Origin: Solobacterium sp.
GTDB taxonomy: Bacteria; Bacillota_I; Bacilli_A; Erysipelotrichales; Erysipelotrichaceae
Assembly: GCA_017543005.1 (NCBI GenBank)
Contig: JAFWEA010000280.1
Coordinates: forward strand, 1 to 9,027
DNA length: 9,027 bases
Reading direction: 5' to 3'
The notes beneath the pieces are model-generated. The model did no database searches. It was not told the DNA's origin and worked only from the letters and a program-made list of their open reading frames with translations. Numbering within the stretch: the first letter of the stretch is position 1; the number at the start of each line of letters is the position of its first letter. The position numbers and the translations under genes are program-made. Below are positions 1 to 6,990 of the stretch, in pieces.

Positions 1-927
1 GTCAATGACGGCTCACCGGACAACAGTGCCCAGATCATCAGTGAATTTACAGCCAGATATCCGGAAAAGATCAGAAGCCTCAACAAGGAAAACGGCGGCT
101 ATGGCTCGGTGCTGCAGCTGGCCATCAAGGCGATGGATACACCGTATTTTATTGTCTGTGATCCGGACGATACACTGGAGCCCGAAGCAGTGGAAACCCT
201 GCTGAACCTGGCCCAGGTATCCGGTGCCGATATTACCATCGGGGCCAAGATGATCATGAAGGAAGGCTCCAATATCAAGGAGTATGATCCTTCCTACAAC
301 AAACAGTTCACACTGCTCAAAAACAACCGGGTCTATAACCGGGGAACGGAGGAATTCGATGATCTGTTCTTCGTCAACCCGAGCCCGCATGCCAAGCTGT
401 ACCGGCGTGATATCGCCAAGGGCATCATCTTCCCGGAAAAGACCGGATACACCGATAACCTGCTGTTCTATATCAGCCTCCTGAACAGTGAAAAGGTGAT
501 CTATACCGACAAGCCGCTGGCCAACTATCTGATTGACCGCACCGGCAACACGATGACCGATATCAGCTACAAGGCCATGAACGGTCAGATCCTGGTCTTC
601 AAAACCATTGCCGAGCAGGCCGCCAAGCTGCCGGATGTGCCGGATATCTTCTGGTACCGGATGTTTGAAGCCTTCAAGTTCATGCTGTACCAGACCAGAC
701 GCCTCAGCTGCACAAAGGAACAGTACAAGGAGGCCATGGAATATCTCGGAACATTCCTGGCCATGGTGACCGAGCACAACAAGGAAGTCAAACCGTATTA
801 TAAGAAGTATGCAAAGACAGCCGTCATCGAAAAGATGCGGGATGAAGGCCTGCTGAACCCGACCCTGATGAATTCGGTCTACAGCGGCATTGTCCGCCGG
901 ATGACCAACGAGTTCGAAGAAAAGTAA
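1..927 (+). CDS. GT2 family glycosyltransferase, 5'-truncated by the window edge
   Basis: This is the 3' part of a family 2 (GT-A fold) glycosyltransferase, probably a cytoplasmic enzyme that adds a sugar to a lipid-linked glycan. The frame is open from the first base, and 308 codons are visible up to TAA at 925-927. The visible part begins inside the nucleotide-binding VNDGSPDNS motif, so only about the first 30-40 residues should be missing. It continues with NKENGGYGS and a DPDD stretch at the place where GT2 enzymes carry the metal-binding DxD (commonly DSDD). A YTDNLLF segment follows at the usual place of the catalytic acidic ED-type motif. The C-terminal part is rich in aromatic and charged residues, and no membrane segment is obvious. 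Donor and acceptor cannot be told from sequence. The gene ends 12 bases before a strong hairpin terminator and points at the convergent yfhO-like gene. Confidence 0.9.
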   Translation, partial: VNDGSPDNSAQIISEFTARYPEKIRSLNKENGGYGSVLQLAIKAMDTPYFIVCDPDDTLEPEAVETLLNLAQVSGADITIGAKMIMKEGSNIKEYDPSYNKQFTLLKNNRVYNRGTEEFDDLFFVNPSPHAKLYRRDIAKGIIFPEKTGYTDNLLFYISLLNSEKVIYTDKPLANYLIDRTGNTMTDISYKAMNGQILVFKTIAEQAAKLPDVPDIFWYRMFEAFKFMLYQTRRLSCTKEQYKEAMEYLGTFLAMVTEHNKEVKPYYKKYAKTAVIEKMRDEGLLNPTLMNSVYSGIVRRMTNEFEEK

Positions 928-938
928 CGGATCAAATG

Positions 939-969
939 AAAACATTACCGGTATGCCGGTAATGTTTTT
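939..969. terminator. Bidirectional intrinsic terminator between convergent genes
   Basis: A perfect 13-bp stem is formed by AAAACATTACCGG (939-951) and CCGGTAATGTTTT (956-968) around a TATG loop. On the plus strand it ends in a T run; on the minus strand the A-rich 5' arm provides the T run. It lies 11 bases after the stop of the GT2 gene and directly abuts the TAG stop of the minus-strand gene at 970-972. It can therefore serve both genes. Confidence 0.9.
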
Positions 970-3201
970 CTATTTCTGTCTGTTTTCCCGGTACAGCCCG
1001 TACAGCACCGCCGCAAGGACAATCCCTGAGAGCAATGCCCCGGCCTTGATACCCGGCGGGGTGAAGGTGAAGGTAAGTGTATGCTCACCCGGTTCCAGGA
1101 CCAGGCCCAGGAAGCCACCCTGTACATCGAAGGTTTCCAGCTGTGTACCGGTTTCATCGCGGACCTGCCAGCCGGAAGAATTGGGGAAGCCCATGAACAG
1201 TACACACTTCTGCGGTACGGATACCGTTCCGGTCAGGCCGCGGTGATTGTATTGAGTAACAATGAACTGACTCTTATCATGGGCGGTAATACCGTCCAGT
1301 TTTTCCTGTGCTTCCGCAGGGACATACAATTCATCACAGTAATCATCAACTGCACTCAGTTCTGATACAAATTTCGAGTAGGTATGCCCGATATGCATGT
1401 AGTTATCAATCTGATAGATCTTCAGATCATCCAGATTATAGGCATAGGTGAAGGACAGTTCGGGCGGCAGTGCACTTTCATCCAGTACGCCGATGTATTT
1501 GACCCCCAGCATGCGCATGTGATCGGGCTGGTTGATATCGAAGATGATGTTGGAATCATATCCGTTTTCGGCCAGGAAGGGCGCGATGTTGTTGTCGAAG
1601 GTGCTGAAGTAGGCTTCCGTGCTCATGTAGTTGTACTGCTGGGACAGGTTCTTGTTGAGCGGGCTGAACGGATAAACAATGTCGGAAGGAATATGCATGC
1701 GGTACATCAGATCGGCATCATTTTCCTTGAAGTAACTGACATACTCCCGGTTCAGCGGTTTCTTGTCATCCGGGTAAGAGTGATACGGACTCCAGATCGA
1801 TACAAAGTACAGGGCCATGACCGCAGCTGTCGTGAACTGCAGGGCCCGTTCCGGCTTTGTGAGCAGCAGTCTGTCGGTCAGCAGGGCAATGATCAGATGC
1901 CCGGCCAGGATCAGGACGGTCCATATGGCATCCTGTATAGGAATGGCATAGATCCGGCAGAACAGGGCAAACAGCACCAGCCAGCCGCCATGCAGTAGCA
2001 ACAACGGCCGCACAGCCGACTGCTGTGTCTTTTTATCAAGTACTTCGGCAGCCAGCCAGAGATTGTAGAAGACCAGAAAATAACTCCAGCGGAAGGTCGG
2101 TTCGCTGAAAGCATGAATGACAGAGTTCAGCGGCCGGATCAGCAGGCACAGGAGAATCATCACTTCCCCGGTCAGCCATGTCCGCATGTTCTTGTCCTGA
2201 TCGTCTTTCTGGAAGAAAGCGATCAGCGGCAGGCAGGAAGCGAAGATACTGAATTCGGAACCGAAATGATGATCGCCATAGAACAGAAAATGCGGCGTGT
2301 CACTGCGGAAATTAAGCGGGGCAGCCAGCAGGGAATAGAACAGGCCGGCTGTACTGCGCAGATCCCACAACAGCCCGCCGGCACCCATCTCGCCGATGCG
2401 GGGATTGCTGTGCAGGAAGAGAACCAGCGGTACCAGGGCAACCCCGGTCAGGAACATGCCGGCAATGTAGGCGGCCGCCGGCGGCAGGGCAGATTTTATG
2501 ATATCTGCGGCAGTATGCTTTTCCCCGTGCACCTGGCAGGTGACATACACATACAGCAGCATGAAGAACGACAGGCTGAACAGCAGTTCAAAGCATTGCA
2601 GAAACAGCAGGGCCGTCACTACCGGGATCATGGCCAACTTATGCTCTCTGTACCAATTTTCAATGGTCACAAACAGCAGCGGCAGCAGCGCATAGAACCG
2701 ATGGAACATGTAGGAACCTGAGAAGATGGCAGCACAGCCGCTGAAGGCATAGATCAGCGCGATACTGTGCCGCAGTGTTTTGTTCTGAATCCGGATCTTG
2801 CGCAGGTACAGGTTCATGGCCGCGGCCGAGATCATCAGACAGAGGATGGTTTCAACGGCCATGGCCAGATCGATATTCTTCGTAAAGTGATAGATGAAAA
2901 CCACCAGCGGCAGCATGAAATCCCCGCTGGTGTACATCAGATGCGAAACAAAAAAGTCCGATCCCAGGAACGTATTCCAGGAATACAGGGCCAGGGAACG
3001 GGATTTCAGGCAGTCCCGCACGATTTCATAATATTCAATGTAGAAGATATTGTTTTCGTACTGCTGGTCGTTGAACCAGGCAAAGGAACGGCTGCCGGAC
3101 AGGGTCGGGAAAAACAGGATCACTCCGAATACCAGGGTAATCAATAACAGAATGCCATACTCTTCCAGGAAGGCAGACAGCCGGGATCTTTTTGCGCTCA
3201 T
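970..3201 (-). CDS. YfhO-type multispanning membrane protein (GT-C-like glycosyltransferase)
   Basis: This 743-residue integral membrane protein looks like the YfhO family. In Bacillus and Listeria, YfhO-like proteins work with a CsbB/GtrB-type enzyme: they take a sugar from a polyprenyl-phosphate carrier on the outer membrane face and transfer it to teichoic acid. A first membrane segment lies near residues 16-33. It is followed by an extracytoplasmic loop with acidic and aromatic residues (WFNDQQYENN, then WNTFLGSDFF at 75-84), typical of GT-C-like proteins. About a dozen hydrophobic segments run to residue 470. Residues 470-715 form a soluble outer domain ending in GEHTLTFTFTPPG (705-717), the usual YfhO C-terminal pattern, before a last membrane helix near 718-736. 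The ATG at 3201 has no Shine-Dalgarno site; a TAGTAT element at -12 to -7 suggests a leaderless mRNA. It is divergent from the GtrB-like gene at 3294, supporting a functional pair. The family is fairly certain; acceptor and sugar are not known. Confidence 0.85.
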   Translation of the reverse strand: MSAKRSRLSAFLEEYGILLLITLVFGVILFFPTLSGSRSFAWFNDQQYENNIFYIEYYEIVRDCLKSRSLALYSWNTFLGSDFFVSHLMYTSGDFMLPLVVFIYHFTKNIDLAMAVETILCLMISAAAMNLYLRKIRIQNKTLRHSIALIYAFSGCAAIFSGSYMFHRFYALLPLLFVTIENWYREHKLAMIPVVTALLFLQCFELLFSLSFFMLLYVYVTCQVHGEKHTAADIIKSALPPAAAYIAGMFLTGVALVPLVLFLHSNPRIGEMGAGGLLWDLRSTAGLFYSLLAAPLNFRSDTPHFLFYGDHHFGSEFSIFASCLPLIAFFQKDDQDKNMRTWLTGEVMILLCLLIRPLNSVIHAFSEPTFRWSYFLVFYNLWLAAEVLDKKTQQSAVRPLLLLHGGWLVLFALFCRIYAIPIQDAIWTVLILAGHLIIALLTDRLLLTKPERALQFTTAAVMALYFVSIWSPYHSYPDDKKPLNREYVSYFKENDADLMYRMHIPSDIVYPFSPLNKNLSQQYNYMSTEAYFSTFDNNIAPFLAENGYDSNIIFDINQPDHMRMLGVKYIGVLDESALPPELSFTYAYNLDDLKIYQIDNYMHIGHTYSKFVSELSAVDDYCDELYVPAEAQEKLDGITAHDKSQFIVTQYNHRGLTGTVSVPQKCVLFMGFPNSSGWQVRDETGTQLETFDVQGGFLGLVLEPGEHTLTFTFTPPGIKAGALLSGIVLAAVLYGLYRENRQK

Positions 3202-3207
3202 GAAATA

Positions 3208-3237
3208 ATACTAATACGGAATCAGGTCATGAAACAA
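3208..3237 (-). promoter_or_regulatory. Putative yfhO-like promoter, leaderless type
   Basis: On the minus strand TAGTAT (3208-3213) sits exactly 12 to 7 bases before the ATG at 3201. A weak -35-like TTGTTT (3232-3237) lies 18 bases further upstream. With this -10, transcription would start at or within a base or two of the ATG. No purine-rich ribosome site is present upstream. This is a motif reading only. Confidence 0.4.
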
Positions 3238-3258
3238 TAATATTTCCCTGACGGAAGC

Positions 3259-3287
3259 GTGTCAGCATGCCCCATTTGTGATAGCAT
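3259..3287 (+). promoter_or_regulatory. Putative promoter of the GtrB-like/aminosugar operon, leaderless type
   Basis: TAGCAT (3282-3287) lies exactly 12 to 7 bases before the ATG at 3294, preceded by TGA as in an extended -10. A GTGTCA element (3259-3264) lies 17 bases upstream and matches four of the six consensus -35 positions. No Shine-Dalgarno sequence precedes the ATG. The arrangement mirrors that of the divergent yfhO-like gene. Confidence 0.4.
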
Positions 3288-3293
3288 AAAATC

Positions 3294-4259
3294 ATGACGA
3301 AATTATCATTGGTGATTCCATGTTATTTTAACGGAATGAATATCCCGGAAACATATCAGGTCATCTGCCGGGATGTTTTTTCCGTCCGCCCGGACATCGA
3401 ATATGAACTGATCTTTGTGGATGACGGCTCGGGGGATGATACCCTGCTGCAGGCAAAGATCGTGCAGAACAAGGACCCGCGGGTGAAGATCGTAAAGCTC
3501 TCCCGCAACTTCGGCGAATTCCGGGCGATTGTGGCCGGGCTTTCCCAGATGACCGGTGACTGCGCAGTAGTCATGAGTGCCGACCTGCAGGACCCGCCGG
3601 CTTTGATTCCGGAACTGCTGGCCTCATAGGAAAAGGGGAACCTGGTCAACCTGGCTGTGCGCAAGGACCGCGAAGAATCCGCCCTGAAGAACTGGTTTGC
3701 GGATACCTACTACAAACTGGTGCGGGCCTGGGTGGAACCCAATTATCCCAAGCGCGGATTTGATTTCTTCCTGATTGACCGCAAGGTGGCCGATGAACTC
3801 GTAGAGATGCAGGAAAAGAACTCCAGCATCTACCTGCAGCTGATCTGGCTTGGCTATACGCCGACGACCATTGAGTATGTGCGCCGGGAGCGGGAAAAGG
3901 GTAAATCCATGTGGAGCTTCCGCAAACGGGTGAACCTGTTTATCGATACATTTGTTGTGTTCTCCAACAAGCCGATCCGGTTCGTGACCGGATGCGGCCT
4001 GCTGATCAGCCTGGCCGGACTGATTCTGGCCATCTTCTTCATCGTTGACTGGTTCCGCAACAGCATCGTGCCTGGCTGGACTTCGCTGATTGTCGTCATC
4101 CTGCTGACTTCAGGCTTCCAGATGGTCATGTCCGGGATTCTCGGGGAATACGTCTGGCGCAATCTGGATGAAACCAGGAAACGTCCGTTATATGTCATAG
4201 AAAAGGTAATACTGCCAAAATCGGAAGGGGAGAAGCAGAATGAAAATCGCAGCGAATAA
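3294..4259 (+). pseudogene. GtrB/CsbB-type polyprenyl-phosphate GT2, interrupted by an in-frame amber stop
   Basis: This gene encodes a membrane-anchored GT2 enzyme of the DPM1/GtrB/CsbB class, which transfers a sugar from a nucleotide donor to undecaprenyl phosphate on the cytoplasmic face. The first part shows VDDGS (42-46), SRNFG (70-74) and ADLQDPP (96-102). Codon 112 (3627-3629) is TAG, and homology continues in the same frame. After it come VRKDREES, RGFDFFLIDRK and QLIWLGYTPTTIEY, then two hydrophobic helices (about 229-251 and 264-286) and the family's terminal LGEYVWRNLDETRKRPLY. The full frame is 321 positions, a normal family length, so the only lesion seen is the stop. The context ELLAS-stop-EKGN suggests an original Trp codon (TGG to TAG). 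A GTG at 3657 could restart translation, but the product would lack the catalytic half, and its purine-rich site is about 16 bases away. The gene overlaps the aminotransferase start by 20 bases. A sequencing error or readthrough is possible. Confidence 0.85.
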
Positions 4260-5346
4260 TCTGAAACGTCAGTATGATCTCCATGCAGAAGAATATGAGG
4301 CAAAGGCCCTGGAAGACCTGCGCAGCGGCTGGTATATCCTGGGTCAGGAAGTGAAGACATTCGAAAAGGAGTTTGCGGACTATATCGGTTCGAAGTACTG
4401 TGTCGGCCTGGCCAACGGTCTGGATGCCCTGATTCTGGCGTTCCGGATTCTGGGTATCGGGGCCGGCGATGAAGTGATCGTCTGCGGCAATGCCTATATT
4501 GCCTGCATGATGGGCATTTCTATCAACGGGGCGCTGCCAGTGCTGGTGGAACCGGATGAATATGCCAACCTCGACGCCGACCGGATCGAAGAAAAAATTA
4601 CCGATAAGACAAAGGCCATTCTGGCAGTGCATCTGTATGGCCAGAGCTGTGATATGACAAAGATCTGTGCTGTGGCCAGAAAGCATAACCTGAAGGTTGT
4701 GGAAGACTGTGCCCAGAGCCACATGACGACCTGGGAAGGCAAGGTCTGCGGCACGATCGGTGATATCAGCTGCTTCAGTTTCTATCCGACCAAGGGCCTG
4801 GGTGCGTTCGGCGATGCCGGTGCTCTGCTTACAGATAATGAAGAATATGCCGAAGCCGCAAAGATGCTGCGGAACTACGGCAGCCGCGTGCACTATGAAA
4901 ACGAGGTTGTCGGTGTGAACAGCCGGCTGGATGAACTGCAGGCGGGACTTCTGCGGGTGAAACTGAAGTATCTGGATGATCTGAACGCAGAACGCTGTGA
5001 GATTGCCGAGCGGTACAATACCGGCATTACCAATCCTTTGATCCGGGTTCTTAAGACAAGACCCGGCTCCAACAATACCTGGCACCAGTATGAGATCTTC
5101 TGTGACTACCGGGATGAACTGGCAGCCTATCTGAAGGAAAAGGAGATCGGTACGATCATCCATTATCCGATCCCGCCGCATCTTTCTGAAGCGTATGCCT
5201 ATCTCGGCCTGCACGAAGGGGATCTGCCGCTGACGGAGAAGCATTCCCGCACGGTGCTGTCCATCCCGATGTACAACGGCATGACCATCGAGGAACAGCA
5301 GTATGTCATTGATGCCCTGAACGCTTTTGTGCCGGAGGCGAAGTAA
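4240..5346 (+). CDS. DegT/DnrJ/EryC1/StrS-family sugar aminotransferase (FdtB/QdtB-like)
   Basis: This 368-residue PLP enzyme, of normal length for the family, is expected to convert a dTDP-3-keto-6-deoxyhexose to the 3-amino sugar in the cytoplasm, with glutamate as the usual amino donor. Visible signatures are ANGLDAL (58-64), VEDCAQSH (154-161, with D156 as the expected partner of the PLP ring nitrogen), and FYPTKGLGAFGDAG (181-194), where K185 is the expected Schiff-base lysine. RNYGSR (211-216), NSRLDELQA (227-235) and IHYPIPPH (307-314) also match the family. The ATG at 4240 follows GGAAGGGGAG at 4223-4232 with good spacing. It overlaps the end of the GtrB-like gene and is followed after two bases by a 3,4-ketoisomerase, which strongly suggests an FdtA-FdtB or QdtA-QdtB type pair. 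Whether the product is Fuc3N or Qui3N cannot be told, because the two isomerase types differ only in C4 stereochemistry. Confidence 0.88.
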   Translation: MKIAANNLKRQYDLHAEEYEAKALEDLRSGWYILGQEVKTFEKEFADYIGSKYCVGLANGLDALILAFRILGIGAGDEVIVCGNAYIACMMGISINGALPVLVEPDEYANLDADRIEEKITDKTKAILAVHLYGQSCDMTKICAVARKHNLKVVEDCAQSHMTTWEGKVCGTIGDISCFSFYPTKGLGAFGDAGALLTDNEEYAEAAKMLRNYGSRVHYENEVVGVNSRLDELQAGLLRVKLKYLDDLNAERCEIAERYNTGITNPLIRVLKTRPGSNNTWHQYEIFCDYRDELAAYLKEKEIGTIIHYPIPPHLSEAYAYLGLHEGDLPLTEKHSRTVLSIPMYNGMTIEEQQYVIDALNAFVPEAK

Positions 5347-5348
5347 TC

Positions 5349-5771
5349 ATGGAATTTTATCGGGTCCTGACCTTCCGGGAACTGGGCGATGAGCGCGGCA
5401 ATCTGGTGGCAATTGAAGGCGGCCAGGAAGTTCCTTTTGAAATCAAGCGGGTCTTCTACATGTACGGCACGGATGACTCCATGGTGCGTGGTCAGCATGC
5501 CAACCGGGAATCACAGTTCGTACTGATCAATGTCAGCGGTTCCAGCAAGGTCCGCATCAATGACGGCATGGGCCATGAAGTGGTCGTCAATCTGGACAAG
5601 CCGCGGATCGGTGTCTTTATTCCTCGGATGGTCTGGAAGGAAATGTATGATTTCTCCGAGGACAGCGTTATCCTGTGTCTGGCTGATACGCATTATGACG
5701 GGAAAGAGTATATCCGTGATTTTGCGGCCTATCAGGAAGAGGTCAAAAACAGGGAACTGCCGGCTGAATAA
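5349..5771 (+). CDS. Sugar 3,4-ketoisomerase, FdtA/QdtA (WxcM-like) cupin
   Basis: This 140-residue single-domain cupin fits the family that isomerises dTDP-4-keto-6-deoxyglucose to the 3-keto sugar, the substrate for the aminotransferase encoded just upstream. It shows DERGNLVAIE (14-23), PFEIKRVFYMYG (29-40), RGQHANRESQF (47-57), GSSKVRINDG in the cupin core, and the C-terminal DFSEDSVILCLADTHYDGKEYIRDF stretch split here as DFSEDSVILCLAD and YDGKEYIRDF. Family members such as Aneurinibacillus FdtA carry HAH in the active-site motif. Here it reads HAN (H50-A51-N52, AAC at 5502-5504), so one of the two usual histidines is replaced. I recall the HAN form in other gut Firmicutes, so it may mark a subfamily rather than damage. 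A GGAGG at 5334-5338 inside the end of the aminotransferase gene gives the ribosome site. It is the last gene of this operon segment, with a hairpin terminator 28 bases downstream. Confidence 0.87.
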   Translation: MEFYRVLTFRELGDERGNLVAIEGGQEVPFEIKRVFYMYGTDDSMVRGQHANRESQFVLINVSGSSKVRINDGMGHEVVVNLDKPRIGVFIPRMVWKEMYDFSEDSVILCLADTHYDGKEYIRDFAAYQEEVKNRELPAE

Positions 5772-5798
5772 GGCAGTCCGATCAGGATAAAAATGCAG

Positions 5799-5832
5799 AA
5801 GGGCAGTTCCTAAAGAACTGTCCTTTTATAAT
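5799..5832 (+). terminator. Intrinsic terminator after the aminosugar genes
   Basis: AAGGGCAGTTC (5799-5809) pairs with GAACTGTCCTT (5815-5825), including one G-U pair, around a CTAAA loop. A TTTT tract running into ATAAT follows. It lies 28 bases after the stop of the ketoisomerase gene and closes the unit that starts near 3294. Confidence 0.8.
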
Positions 5833-5855
5833 GATTGTGCCGAATATGATATGAT
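5827..5855 (+). promoter_or_regulatory. Putative promoter of the acyltransferase gene
   Basis: Two -10 candidates precede the ATG at 5871: a consensus TATAAT at 5827-5832, overlapping the terminator tail, and an extended TGATATGAT at 5847-5855. Neither has a convincing -35 box. Because a terminator lies just upstream, the acyltransferase gene should need its own promoter. The choice between the two cannot be made by eye. Confidence 0.35.
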
Positions 5856-5870
5856 CGGTAGAGAACTGAT

Positions 5871-6929
5871 ATGAACGGACCGTGGTTTAACCGAAATGAA
5901 ACAGCACTGATCAAGGGGATTGCCTTGATTTTCATGTTTGTTCATCACTTCTTTACCATTCCGATCTGGTATGTCAGCGGGATCAGCTATGAACACCTGG
6001 CCGGGGTGGCTGCCCTTTGCCAGCAGCCGTTCAAGCTCTGTGTCTGTCTGTTTGCCTTCCTGAACGGATACCTGTATCGGTATTCATCCGACAAATCACT
6101 GCCGGGATCCTTACGTAAGGCATGGCGCTTCCTGGTGCCGTACTGGCTGGTGACTGCCATCATGATCATTGCGGCAGTGGCCATTAACCGGTATGTGCCG
6201 GATCCGAAGAATATCCTGCTGGAACTGTTCGGCCTGCGGGAAGATGTCATGATCTTCTGCTGGTATGTCTATTTCTATCTGATCATTCTGTTTATCCTGT
6301 CGGTGATGGATAAACTGCTGGATCAGGCAAATATACTTGTAGCAACTACTGTGGGGATGATCCTGCCGGCTGTCCTCATAATCCTGATCATGTTTCGGCT
6401 GCGGGCGGAATCGACTGTCTGGGTGGTGCTGGATCATCTGCGGGCCTGGCTGCCGGCGGTGATGTCCGGCTGGATCTTTGCCCGGTATTCGCTGTTTGAA
6501 AAGGCGGAACAGGGATTTGCCAGAATGCCCGGTGCGGTCAGGGCAGTGGTGTGTCTTTTCCTGATGATCATTGCCTTTTTCGGCAGAAAGTTCCTGCCGG
6601 CTCTGAACTGCGGGCCTCTGACTCTTTACACCGTCAATCTTTACGGGGCTTTCAACCTGGATGTCCTCTATGCCCCAGCCTTCATCTTCGGCCTGATTAC
6701 AGTGACCAGGATGATCCGGATCCCATGGAAGTCGCTGGAAATCATCGGGAAGTATTCCATGTACATGTGGTATCTGCATTGTCTCTTCTTTAACTGCTGC
6801 AAGCCCGTTACCCAGATCTGGCTGTTCTTCCCGCGCAATCCGGTGCTGGTGCTGCTGTGGGGCCTGCTGATTACACTGCTCCCGTCAGTGGTACTGCACA
6901 TGCTGGTGCAGAAAATCATAAAACGATGA
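5871..6929 (+). CDS. Acyltransferase family 3 (membrane O-acyltransferase-like)
   Basis: This 352-residue protein has about ten hydrophobic segments and looks like acyltransferase family 3, integral membrane enzymes that put acetyl or other acyl groups on surface glycans or lipids. The N-terminus has the family's start: an IKGIALIFMFVHHFF helix (14-28) whose HH (25-26) is at the place of the conserved His. The C-terminal part has GKYSMYMWYLH (293-303), the typical penultimate helix motif, and the protein ends in a basic KIIKR tail. Length is normal. The ATG at 5871 has only a weak purine stretch (TAGAGAA) upstream; no better in-frame start was seen. It is separated from the aminosugar genes by a terminator and faces the lipoprotein gene. 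It might acylate the glycan made by the neighbours, including the amino sugar, but nothing in the sequence proves its substrate. Confidence 0.85.
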   Translation: MNGPWFNRNETALIKGIALIFMFVHHFFTIPIWYVSGISYEHLAGVAALCQQPFKLCVCLFAFLNGYLYRYSSDKSLPGSLRKAWRFLVPYWLVTAIMIIAAVAINRYVPDPKNILLELFGLREDVMIFCWYVYFYLIILFILSVMDKLLDQANILVATTVGMILPAVLIILIMFRLRAESTVWVVLDHLRAWLPAVMSGWIFARYSLFEKAEQGFARMPGAVRAVVCLFLMIIAFFGRKFLPALNCGPLTLYTVNLYGAFNLDVLYAPAFIFGLITVTRMIRIPWKSLEIIGKYSMYMWYLHCLFFNCCKPVTQIWLFFPRNPVLVLLWGLLITLLPSVVLHMLVQKIIKR

Positions 6930-6936
6930 ACAAAAA

Positions 6937-6966
6937 AAGGGCATCTGCCATACGGCGGATGCCCTT
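6937..6966. terminator. Terminator shared by the acyltransferase and lipoprotein genes
   Basis: AAGGGCATCTGCC (6937-6949) pairs with GGCGGATGCCCTT (6954-6966), with one wobble pair, around an ATAC loop. On the minus strand the stem is followed by a run of seven T (complement of 6932-6938), making it a strong terminator for the lipoprotein gene. On the plus strand the T tract is poor, so it is weaker for the acyltransferase gene. Confidence 0.8.
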
Positions 6967-6990
6967 CGTCATTACAGAATGCTGTGTGAA

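Noticed and set aside
13..945. Minus-strand open frame of 310 codons opposite the first GT2 gene
   Set aside because: It mirrors a clear GT2 gene, shows no family motif or ribosome site, and runs through the terminator stem. Long antisense frames are expected when third positions are rich in G and C.
2113..2721. Plus-strand open frame of 202 codons inside the yfhO-like gene
   Set aside because: It is Gln-rich low-complexity translation opposite hydrophobic coding sequence and has no ribosome site.
3222..3265. Short inverted repeats (TCAGG/CCTGA and CTGAC/GTCAG) in the yfhO-gtrB gap as an operator
   Set aside because: The arms are only five bases with differing loops, which is expected by chance in a 92-base stretch. 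No regulator gene is nearby.
3627..3629. Reassigned TAG codon (alternative genetic code) as explanation for the interrupted GT2
   Set aside because: TAG is used as the stop of the yfhO-like gene at 970-972, directly before a terminator, and no other in-frame TAG interrupts genes here.
3633..3659. Independent gene starting at GTG 3657
   Set aside because: It would begin in the middle of the GT2 domain without the nucleotide-binding and DxD-type motifs, and the purine-rich stretch is too far upstream. It is better read as the second half of the interrupted gene.
4195..5244. Minus-strand open frame of 349 codons opposite the aminotransferase
   Set aside because: The plus strand carries all the PLP aminotransferase motifs. 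The antisense product has no recognisable domain or start signal.
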